A DNA stretch of 30,697 bases from Rhodospirillales bacterium (GTDB lineage Bacteria > Pseudomonadota > Alphaproteobacteria > Rhodospirillales > JAPHTL01): NCBI GenBank assembly GCA_026193355.1, contig JAPHTL010000240.1:1-30697 (forward strand), in the 5' to 3' direction. The position numbers and the translations under genes are program-made. Below the pieces are notes generated by a model. It was not told the DNA's origin, searched no databases, and saw only the letters and a list, made by a program, of their open reading frames with translations. Each line of letters begins with the position of its first letter. The first letter of the stretch is position 1. This document shows, one piece after another, positions 24,425 through 30,697 of the stretch.

Positions 24425-25140
24425 CTAAAATTCTGTCCACGATCTACGGCTTCGCCTGCGGGCTGCTGTTAACCGGGGCCGCCCGCGCAGAGGAAGGGGG
24501 GGAACTCCCCGATCCGGCAGCGGGCTGGGACCACCTGTGGAGAGAGATCATCATCGACATCACCATCATTGGCGTGGTGTTCGGCATTGCCGCTATCTAC
24601 ATGATGATCCGCTACAGGGCCAAAAACCCCAACGATGTCGGGTCCGCGCCAAAGCTGACCAAGGCGCAGGCCATCGCCTGGGCGATGATACCCGCGGCCA
24701 TCTTCATGGCGGACGACTTCTTCCTTTCGGCCAAGGGCTGGACGTTGTGGAACGTCTATCGTCGGGTGCCCGACAACGCCATGGAGATCAAGGTCACCGG
24801 CTATCAGTGGTACTGGGAATTCGATTACGGCGACGGCGTGGTGACCAACGAGCTCAACGTACCGGTCGGCCAACCCGTCGTCCTGCGCATGACATCACCC
24901 GATGTCATCCACTCGTTCTTCATCCCGGCCTATCGGGTGAAGGAAGACGTGATGCCGGGGCGCGTCACTTACATCTGGATCAATCCGCGGACGCCGGGAA
25001 CCTTCATTTCCACCTGCACGGAATACTGCGGAACGGCGCATTCGGGCATGTACACGAACGTCAACGCGCTGGTGCGTGAAGAGTTCGACTCGTGGCTGGT
25101 CGAGGCGAAAGCCGAAGCCGCCGAAGAAGCCAAGGGCTGA
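24421..25140 (+). CDS. ctaC: Cytochrome c oxidase subunit II, CuA type, K-channel Glu missing
   Basis: A 239-residue subunit that takes electrons from cytochrome c. A signal sequence ends ARAEE (about residue 22). Two transmembrane helices follow (about 42-63 and 85-105), then the periplasmic cupredoxin domain. CuA ligands are complete: His164, Cys199, Glu201, Cys203, His207 and Met210 in STCTEYCGTAHSGM. The aromatic electron-entry motif GYQWYWEFDY is at 127-136. There is no fused cytochrome c domain, so it is not caa3. The Glu three residues before the helix II Trp, which marks the K-channel entrance in A-type oxidases, is Ala84 here (KAQAIAWAMIP). It overlaps the SCO stop (ATGA). Confidence 0.94.
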   Translation: MTKILSTIYGFACGLLLTGAARAEEGGELPDPAAGWDHLWREIIIDITIIGVVFGIAAIYMMIRYRAKNPNDVGSAPKLTKAQAIAWAMIPAAIFMADDFFLSAKGWTLWNVYRRVPDNAMEIKVTGYQWYWEFDYGDGVVTNELNVPVGQPVVLRMTSPDVIHSFFIPAYRVKEDVMPGRVTYIWINPRTPGTFISTCTEYCGTAHSGMYTNVNALVREEFDSWLVEAKAEAAEEAKG

Positions 25141-25162
25141 CCGCCGGAGAGGATGAAAAATC

Positions 25163-26776
25163 ATGACTGCTGAAACCACAACCGCCGATGCGGGTTCGTC
25201 CTTCAAGCTAATGGAATGGATCCTGACCACCGATCACAAGCGGATCGGCATTCTCTACCTGATCGGGTCAATGGCCGCCTTTATCGTTGCGGGCCTGATG
25301 GCGCTGCTGATCCGCATTGAACAGGCAAGCCCCGGCCCGGGCATCATGGACAGCCCCGACCAGTACAACAGCTGGCTTTATTTCCACGGCGCGGCGATGA
25401 TCCTCGCCTTCCTGATACCGGGGCTGACCGGCTTCGCCGCCAACTACTTCCTGCCCCTGATGATCGGGGCAAGGGATGTGGCCTTTCCGCGAATCAATGC
25501 CTTCAGCGTCTGGCTGTTCTATGGCGCGATCATTCTGGCCCTGTTGAGCTTCGTCATTCCCGATGCGCCGGACATCATGTGGACGGGGTATCCGCCCTAT
25601 TCGGTGACATCGCCGGGCAACACGGCGTTTTACGTGTTTACCGTGCACTTGCTGGGGTTCTCCTCGGTCCTTGGCGCGGTCAATTTCCTCGTCACCGTCA
25701 TCTACATGCGCGCGCCGGGGATCGGGTGGAACAAGCTCAATATCTTTGTCTGGACGACGATCGCGGCCCTTGGGCTTCAGCTTGTGTTCATCCCGGTGCT
25801 GGCTTCGGCGGTGACCATGCTGCTGTTCGACAAGTACCTCGGCACCCACTTCTTCAATCCTGCACAGGGCGGCGATGTTCTGCTGTACCAGAACCTTTTC
25901 TGGTTCTATTCGCACCCGGCTGTCTATGTCATCTTCCTGCCCGCCGTCGGTATCCTGTTCGATATCGTTGCGACCATGGGCAAGAACCGGGTCTTCAACT
26001 ACAAGGCTTGCGTCTATGGCGGCATCGGCGGGATCATGCTGATCACCGGCGAGGTCTGGGTCCATCACCTTTACGTCGCGGGCATGCCGGACTGGCTGCG
26101 CATCGGGCAGATGGTGACGACGCTGCTGATCTCGATCCCGGTCGGGCTGATCGTGATTTCCATGTGGGGTACGCTATATAAGGCATCGATCACCTACAAC
26201 ACGGCGATGATGTATGCAGCGTCATGCTTCTTCCTTGTCCTTTTGGGCGGGTTGACCGGCATTCCGCTGGCCCTGACGGTGGTTACCGTGCACCTGTCAG
26301 AAACGTCCTTCGTCCATGCCCACTTCCATTTCATCATGGCGCTGTTTTCCGCCTTCGCGCTTTTCGGCGGGATCTATTACTGGTTCCCGAAGATGTTCGG
26401 GCGACTGGCCGATGGGCCGCTTGCCACGGCAAGCTTCTGGATCAACAGCATCGGGGTCAACGTGACCTTCTGGCCTCTGTTCATCATTGGTGTGGAAGGG
26501 ATGCCGCGGCGTTATCCGGACTATGAGATGTTCCCGCAGTTCGAGCCCTACCACATGGTGGCGACGGTGGGGGCGTTCATGATCGCCCTTGGCATGGCGA
26601 TGACCATCATCAACTGGATCTGGAGCGCCTTCAAAGGCCCGATCGCACCGGAAAACCCGTGGGGTTCGAAGTCGCTTGAATGGACCCATGCGCCGAACTG
26701 TCCGGGGCCGGGCAACTTCCCCGAGGATGTCGTCGTCGACGACGATTGGTCGCCGTACGAGTACGGACGCAAGTAA
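25163..26776 (+). CDS. ctaD: Cytochrome c oxidase subunit I, divergent A-family
   Basis: A 537-residue catalytic subunit reducing O2 at a heme a3-CuB centre. Low-spin heme ligands are His75 and His389, the high-spin heme ligand is His387 (HAHFH), CuB ligands are His251 and His301-His302, and the cross-linked Tyr255 is in YSHPAVY. The D-channel Asp105 is present (GARDVAFPR). The helix VI Glu is absent and replaced by Tyr249-Ser250, as in A2-type enzymes. The K-channel Thr and Lys of the usual IPTGxKxF are Val327 and Ile330 (SIPVGLIVI). The Mg-site His-Asp is Ser379-Glu380. About twelve membrane helices are expected. A GGAGAGG precedes the ATG. Confidence 0.95.
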   Translation: MTAETTTADAGSSFKLMEWILTTDHKRIGILYLIGSMAAFIVAGLMALLIRIEQASPGPGIMDSPDQYNSWLYFHGAAMILAFLIPGLTGFAANYFLPLMIGARDVAFPRINAFSVWLFYGAIILALLSFVIPDAPDIMWTGYPPYSVTSPGNTAFYVFTVHLLGFSSVLGAVNFLVTVIYMRAPGIGWNKLNIFVWTTIAALGLQLVFIPVLASAVTMLLFDKYLGTHFFNPAQGGDVLLYQNLFWFYSHPAVYVIFLPAVGILFDIVATMGKNRVFNYKACVYGGIGGIMLITGEVWVHHLYVAGMPDWLRIGQMVTTLLISIPVGLIVISMWGTLYKASITYNTAMMYAASCFFLVLLGGLTGIPLALTVVTVHLSETSFVHAHFHFIMALFSAFALFGGIYYWFPKMFGRLADGPLATASFWINSIGVNVTFWPLFIIGVEGMPRRYPDYEMFPQFEPYHMVATVGAFMIALGMAMTIINWIWSAFKGPIAPENPWGSKSLEWTHAPNCPGPGNFPEDVVVDDDWSPYEYGRK

Positions 26777-26804
26777 TCCCGTGCGCTTGTGCGGATACTG
26801 GATC

Positions 26805-26824
26805 GGGGGCCCTTCGGGGCCCCC
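26805..26824 (+). terminator. UUCG-capped GC hairpin after subunit I
   Basis: GGGGGCCC (26805-26812), loop TTCG, then GGGCCCCC (26817-26824) form a perfect 8-bp stem with a very stable tetraloop, 28 bases after the ctaD stop. No T-run follows, so it is unlikely to be a full Rho-independent terminator. It may be a partial terminator or a 3'-end stabiliser that sets ctaD mRNA above the downstream assembly genes. Confidence 0.5.
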
Positions 26825-26913
26825 GTGCCTGTCGAGCCCCCGGCGAAGTCCGCTTGCGCAAGCGAACGCAACAATTTAAACCCAGTGAATCGATGGAAGA
26901 AGGGCGAGAAGAA

Positions 26914-27030
26914 ATGACCGACAAACCCGGATTACGTCGCCAGAAATGGATCGTTGCGGCGATCCTCTGTCTGATTGCCGCCGGCATGTATGTCGGTATT
27001 TATTACAAGGTTTCCCTCTACGGACCATGA
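26914..27030 (+). CDS. Small single-pass membrane protein in the oxidase operon, 38 residues
   Basis: A 38-residue peptide, basic at the start (TDKPGLRRQKW) with one membrane helix at about 13-31 and a short C-terminus ending YKVSLYGP. The ATG follows GAAGGGCGAGAAGAA. An earlier ATG at 26893 is in frame (45 residues). Its stop overlaps the DUF420 start by 4 bases, which argues strongly that it is translated. It resembles the very small cytochrome oxidase assembly proteins found in other proteobacterial cox operons, but I cannot name a family with confidence. Confidence 0.75.
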   Translation: MTDKPGLRRQKWIVAAILCLIAAGMYVGIYYKVSLYGP

Positions 27031-27461
27031 TCGAAATTCAAACGCTTCCCCACATCAACGCATCACTCAATGCCATTGCGATGGTTTTTCTGATTGCGGG
27101 TTTTGCCCTGGTGCGCAGTGGACGGAAAGACGCGCATCGCGCGGTGATGATCGCAGCAACCATCACCTCGGCCCTGTTTCTGATCTCCTATTCGATCTAT
27201 CACGCCAATGCGCCGATCTTCGAATTCCGCGGACAGGGCTTGATCAGAGTCGTGTACTACACCGCCCTGATCAGCCATGTGATTCTGGCTGCCGTCGTTG
27301 CGCCGATGATTCTTCTGGCCCTGTGGCGCGCGGCGCGTGGACGGTTTGAACAGCACAGGCGACTGGCGCGGTGGACATGGCCGGTGTGGCTTTACGTTTC
27401 GGTCACCGGCATCTTCGTCTACTTGATGCTTTATCACTTTCATCCGGGAATGCCCGCCTAG
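27027..27461 (+). CDS. DUF420 membrane protein, CtaM-like oxidase assembly factor
   Basis: A 144-residue protein with four membrane helices. Conserved-type histidines lie at His9 (LPHINASLN), His59 (SYSIYHAN), His84 (YTALISHVILA) and His110 (EQHRRLARWTWPVWLYVSVTGIFVYLMLYH), the pattern of DUF420. In Bacillus and Staphylococcus the DUF420 protein CtaM is needed for aa3-type oxidase activity. The same role here, probably in heme or metal insertion into subunit I, is inferred from family and position. Translation is coupled to the 38-residue gene (ATGA). Confidence 0.9.
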   Translation: MIEIQTLPHINASLNAIAMVFLIAGFALVRSGRKDAHRAVMIAATITSALFLISYSIYHANAPIFEFRGQGLIRVVYYTALISHVILAAVVAPMILLALWRAARGRFEQHRRLARWTWPVWLYVSVTGIFVYLMLYHFHPGMPA

Positions 27462-27509
27462 GTCTCTGGCGCGTTCCCGCCGGACGTAACGGGCGGGCGG
27501 AGTTTATCG

Positions 27510-28889
27510 ATGATCCTTGAAGCCTATCAAAAGGCATTGGGCAGTTCGACGGCGCGCAGCGAGCTGCGCGGCTGGGCGCTGTTGGCGGTCGCGGCCATCG
27601 CCATCGCCGGGATCTATGCGGTTCTGATGATCGTTTCGCGCTCCCCCGGCGCCGAGAAGAATTTCTCCTGGCTGCTTGGGTTCTTTCACAAGGGACTGGT
27701 CATCCATGTGGTCTTTTCCTTTGTGGTCTGGTTCCTCGCCGTCACCGGCGCGCTGTTGCAACTGACCGCCGTGCGAATCGCCGGAGGTGAACCGCGCCTC
27801 AACGGCCTTGGCCGGGTTGGCCTTTGGCTTTCCGTCGCGGCCTTCCCGCTTCTGTTCGGCCCGGCCTTCCTGCAAAGCGCCGAGGCCAGCCTCAACAATT
27901 ATGTGCCGGTGCTGATCCATCCAGCCTATTACGCAGGGCTTGCGCTGCTCGGCGCAGGCATCGTGCTTGGCGTGATCAGGCTTTTCGCGACCGTGCGGGC
28001 CGCATCCGGCCCCCTCGATACCGTTTCGGGCAATGTCGTTCGGGCCGCACTGGTCTATCTGGTGGCGCTGGTTTGCATCGCCGCCGCGTGGTGGCTGCAA
28101 CGCCACGAGGCCGTTTCCGGCGGGTACAACGAAGATCTGTTCTGGGGCGGCGGCCATGTCTTGCAGTTCGTGAACACCATCCTGCTGCTGGTCGTCTGGT
28201 ATATTCTGGGCAGCGTGGCCTATGGCGCGCCGCTGGTCAGCGACCGGGCACACAACGCTGCTGGGTGGCTGCTGATGCTGTTCGCGCTGCTGACCCCGGC
28301 CTTTTACATCGTTTTCGGCGCGTTCTCCGATGAACAGCGGCAGGCCTTCACCGATCTGCAATACGCCCTGGGGCCATCGGCGCTTCTGGTTGCGGTGGCC
28401 AGTCTTGCCGGTGCGGCCATGCGCGGCCGTACTTCGATTCCGTGGCGCAATCCGGCTTTTCAGTGTTTGTTCCTGTCGATGGGTGTTTTCGGGCTGGGCG
28501 GCGTCTTCGGATTCTATGTCGATGGCATGGATACCCGTACGCCATCGCACTACCACGGCATGATCGGTGGTGTGACCCTTGCCTACATGGGCCTTTTCTA
28601 CGCGATGATCCTGCCGGTGTTGGGCCGTCCAAGCGCCATGCGCAAAACCATCGCCGTACAGATCATGCTCTACGCCTTCGGCCAGGCGCTGCAATGCGTG
28701 GGCCTGTTCATGGCCGGTGCGCCGCGCAAGACGGCGGGGGCGGCGCAGGGTCTGGAAAGCGCGGCGGAAATCCTTGGTATGCGGCTGAATTACATGGGTG
28801 GCGGACTGGCCATTCTGGGCGGGGTTCTGTTTGTCATCGTGGTCGGAACGGCGCTGTTGAAAAGACCTGTTACCGCAAATGAGAATTAA
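27510..28889 (+). CDS. Heme-copper-oxidase subunit-I-like membrane protein lacking the CuB His pair
   Basis: A 459-residue protein with about twelve hydrophobic segments. It resembles heme-copper oxidase subunit I: histidines in an early helix (FFHKGLVIHVVFSF, His60 and His66), a single His in a helix VI-like segment (FWGGGHVLQF, His216) and an HxH pair late in the protein (TPSHYHGMIGGVTLAYMG, His347 and His349). The adjacent His-His expected for CuB in the following helix is absent (LLMLFALLTPAFYIVFGAF), and no cross-linked Tyr motif is seen. It could bind heme but is unlikely to be a normal oxidase. A second regulatory or assembly role in the operon is possible. An SD-like GGCGGAG precedes the ATG. 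Confidence 0.85.
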   Translation: MILEAYQKALGSSTARSELRGWALLAVAAIAIAGIYAVLMIVSRSPGAEKNFSWLLGFFHKGLVIHVVFSFVVWFLAVTGALLQLTAVRIAGGEPRLNGLGRVGLWLSVAAFPLLFGPAFLQSAEASLNNYVPVLIHPAYYAGLALLGAGIVLGVIRLFATVRAASGPLDTVSGNVVRAALVYLVALVCIAAAWWLQRHEAVSGGYNEDLFWGGGHVLQFVNTILLLVVWYILGSVAYGAPLVSDRAHNAAGWLLMLFALLTPAFYIVFGAFSDEQRQAFTDLQYALGPSALLVAVASLAGAAMRGRTSIPWRNPAFQCLFLSMGVFGLGGVFGFYVDGMDTRTPSHYHGMIGGVTLAYMGLFYAMILPVLGRPSAMRKTIAVQIMLYAFGQALQCVGLFMAGAPRKTAGAAQGLESAAEILGMRLNYMGGGLAILGGVLFVIVVGTALLKRPVTANEN

Positions 28890-29010
28890 TATAGAATGGT
28901 TGGGGCTTTGATACCTGACATAAAGTTGCTGAGTCGTTGCGTGATATGCCATAGCATCATTAATGGAATCCGGCCCTCGCAGGGCGGGGGCGAAACAGGG
29001 GGAAACGGGA

Positions 29011-29973
29011 GTGCCACAAGGCGTGATTGATCCGGCCGACAGCACACCGAAAGCGGGCGAAGAGCCCGCGGTCGAGGCGGTTCGCCTCGAAGGCGCCGCC
29101 GCGCTGGGTGAGCGCGTCAGGAACTATGCCCTTCTTCTGAAGCCGCGAGTCATGTCGTTGGTGGTTTTCACGGGGTTGGCCGGATTGTTTCTGGCGCCCG
29201 GCAGCATCGACCCATGGGTTGGCGCGATGGCGGTTCTGTGCATTGCTGTTGGTGCGGGCGCTTCGGGCGCCATCAACATGTGGTACGACCGCGATATCGA
29301 CCAGTGGATGGATCGGACCAAGGATCGACCGATCCCGGCGGGCCGGGTAAAACCGGTCGAAGCGCTCTGGCTTGGCGTCATTTTGTCGGCGATTTCGGTG
29401 GTGGCGATGGCGTGGTACGTCAACGATGTGGCCGCGGCCCTTCTGGCCATGACGATCGCCTATTATGTCTTCCTCTACACCATGTGGCTGAAACGCCGTA
29501 CGCCGCAGAACATCGTGATCGGCGGTGCGTCGGGCGCATTCCCGCCGATGATCGGCTGGGCGGCGGTGACCGGCGGGGTTGACTGGGGCTCGGTTGCCCT
29601 GTTTGGCATCATCTTCATGTGGACGCCGCCCCATTTCTGGGCCTTGGCGCTGTTCCGCTCCGGCGACTACGAACGCGCGGGCGTGCCGATGCTGCCGGTG
29701 GTTTCGGGCGTTCGCGAAACGAAAAAGCAGATCATCATCTATTCCATCCTTTTGTTCCCTGTGGCGTTGGCCCCCGTGGCGATCGGCATGTCGGGACCGC
29801 TGTACGGCATCGCCGCCGCCATTCTGGGCGTGATGCTGCTGCACCATTCATACAAGGTCTGGAAGGACGAAACGGCCAAGGCGCCGCGGTCCATGTTCCT
29901 GTTCTCCATCCTTTACCTGTTCCTGATCTTCGTCGCCCTGCTGGTCGATCGGGCGCTGGCGACCTTTTTCTAG
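29011..29973 (+). CDS. ctaB: Protoheme IX farnesyltransferase (heme O synthase)
   Basis: A 320-residue integral membrane prenyltransferase of the UbiA superfamily that farnesylates heme b to heme O, the precursor of heme A for the oxidase. The first Asp-rich motif is NMWYDRDIDQWMDRTKDRP (about 89-107). The second conserved region is FRSGDYERAGVPMLPVVSG. About nine membrane helices are expected. A GTG at 29011 with GGGGGAAACGGGA upstream is chosen. An in-frame ATG at 28963 would add 16 residues but has no SD. Heme A synthase (ctaA) is not in this window. A gap of 121 bases separates it from the preceding gene, room for an internal promoter. Confidence 0.95.
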   Translation: MPQGVIDPADSTPKAGEEPAVEAVRLEGAAALGERVRNYALLLKPRVMSLVVFTGLAGLFLAPGSIDPWVGAMAVLCIAVGAGASGAINMWYDRDIDQWMDRTKDRPIPAGRVKPVEALWLGVILSAISVVAMAWYVNDVAAALLAMTIAYYVFLYTMWLKRRTPQNIVIGGASGAFPPMIGWAAVTGGVDWGSVALFGIIFMWTPPHFWALALFRSGDYERAGVPMLPVVSGVRETKKQIIIYSILLFPVALAPVAIGMSGPLYGIAAAILGVMLLHHSYKVWKDETAKAPRSMFLFSILYLFLIFVALLVDRALATFF

Positions 29974-29991
29974 GCCGCTTCACCCGACGAC

Positions 29992-30697
29992 ATGACCGCA
30001 GAACAGCCAAAGGCCACCCCCCCAATCGGGTTCATCGTCTTTACGCTGCTTGCCCTGACCGTGACCCTTTACCTCGGCATGCTTCAGCTCAAGCGCGCCA
30101 CGTGGGAAGAGGTGATGGTCCACCGGTTCGATGTCCAAAAGACAAAGCACCCGGTGGCGCTTCCCCGGGATACAAAGAATTACCTTGAACATGCGTTCAT
30201 GCGGATTGAGGCAACCGGCCGTTTCGTTTCCGGAAAATCGGTGCTGGTCTCGGCAAAACGCGGTCGGGAGGCGCCGGGCTATCGCTTGCTTACGCTGTTC
30301 GAGCCGGACGCCGGACCACCTGTTTTCGTTGATCGTGGGTGGTTGCCCCCGTCGGCGCTTGCCGACGACAACCCGGCGCCAGCGGGGACGGTGACGATCA
30401 GCGGGATGATCCGCATTCCCGAATCCCGCGATCTGTTCATGCCGGGCAACGAACCGGACAAGGGGCTGTGGCGTTTGATTGCGCCGCAACAAATCGCCGA
30501 ATATTTCGGGCTTGAAGGGGTTCGTCCCTATTACCTTCAACTCGCCCCGGGCATGTCGGCACCCGTCGCAACTGCCGCGCCTGGGCACCCACCACCGCCG
30601 ATCACCGAACGACACAGGTTCATGGCCTATGGCTGGTTCGCGGTTGGCGGGGTTGTCGTTCTCGTTTTCATCTACCGGATGCGTGGCATCAGACGGC
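29992..30697 (+). CDS. SURF1-family oxidase assembly protein, 3' end cut by window edge
   Basis: 235 codons are visible before the right edge. An N-terminal membrane helix at about 12-32 (IGFIVFTLLALTVTLYLGMLQLKR) is followed by the periplasmic SURF1 domain. Family motifs are GYRLLTLFE, VFVDRGWLP (112-119), VTISGMIR and a final membrane segment with ERHRFMAYGWFAVGGVVVLVFIYR (207-229). SURF1 helps heme A insertion into subunit I. The position of the last helix suggests only a few residues are missing. The ATG at 29992 has no clear SD and lies 18 bases after ctaB, so translation may depend on the upstream gene. Confidence 0.92.
   Translation, partial: MTAEQPKATPPIGFIVFTLLALTVTLYLGMLQLKRATWEEVMVHRFDVQKTKHPVALPRDTKNYLEHAFMRIEATGRFVSGKSVLVSAKRGREAPGYRLLTLFEPDAGPPVFVDRGWLPPSALADDNPAPAGTVTISGMIRIPESRDLFMPGNEPDKGLWRLIAPQQIAEYFGLEGVRPYYLQLAPGMSAPVATAAPGHPPPPITERHRFMAYGWFAVGGVVVLVFIYRMRGIRR

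Noticed and set aside
26180..26182. Lys340 of subunit I as the K-channel lysine
   Set aside because: It falls ten residues after the expected position, in the loop LYKASI after helix VIII, where other oxidases have polar loop residues.
27504..29045. Long open frame (513 codons) on the minus strand opposite the oxidase-like gene
   Set aside because: Low-complexity His/Gln/Arg-rich translation and exact overlap with a well-supported membrane protein gene on the plus strand.

Overview
The window is GC-rich, densely coded chromosomal DNA from an alphaproteobacterium, most likely Rhodospirillales-like. Three observations suggest this: the gene order tRNA-Leu, rnd, kdsD, lptC, lptA, lptB, rpoN, hpf, ptsN; an Hsp20 plus DUF1150 pair; and the mlaE-F-D-lipoprotein locus. 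The assignment is inferred from gene content and protein motifs, not from a database match.

Layout: (1) 1-1770, minus: a GAF/multi-PAS sensor protein that runs off the left edge. (2) 2011-2728, plus: a small heat-shock protein and a DUF1150 protein, preceded by a leader that folds like a ROSE-type RNA thermometer. (3) 2811-10154, minus: an envelope and nitrogen-regulation cluster. It holds tRNA-Leu(CAG), RNase D, the Kdo-pathway isomerase KdsD, the LPS export proteins LptC/LptA/LptB, sigma-54, the ribosome hibernation factor and EIIA-Ntr. (4) 10355-11368, plus: an NDUFA9-like atypical SDR. (5) 11403-14546, minus: polyphosphate kinase 2, an unknown 103-residue protein, an M17 aminopeptidase and a MarR-type regulator. 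(6) 14689-20186, plus: a partner-switching trio (PP2C phosphatase, HATPase kinase, STAS protein) followed by an Mla-type lipid transporter (permease, ATPase, MCE protein, lipoprotein). (7) 20197-21522, plus: an RlmD/TrmA-family rRNA methyltransferase, and 21554-22216, minus: ElbB. (8) 22217-22777: a 561-bp non-coding gap holding a MITE-like element and the AT-rich promoter zone of the next operon. (9) 22778-30697, plus: a cytochrome c oxidase operon (subunit III, SCO, subunit II, subunit I, a 38-residue membrane peptide, CtaM/DUF420, a divergent heme-copper-oxidase-like protein, heme O synthase CtaB and SURF1), cut by the right edge.

The most unusual part is the oxidase operon. Subunit I has the hemes, CuB and Tyr-His ligands of a working oxidase and an A2-like Tyr-Ser motif in place of the helix VI Glu. 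The K-channel Lys and Thr are replaced by Ile and Val, and the K-channel entrance Glu of subunit II is Ala. The operon also encodes a second subunit-I-like protein that keeps candidate heme ligands but lacks the His-His pair of CuB. Other points of interest are the ROSE-like leader, the MITE with TA-flanked inverted repeats, and the partner-switching module placed directly before the Mla genes.
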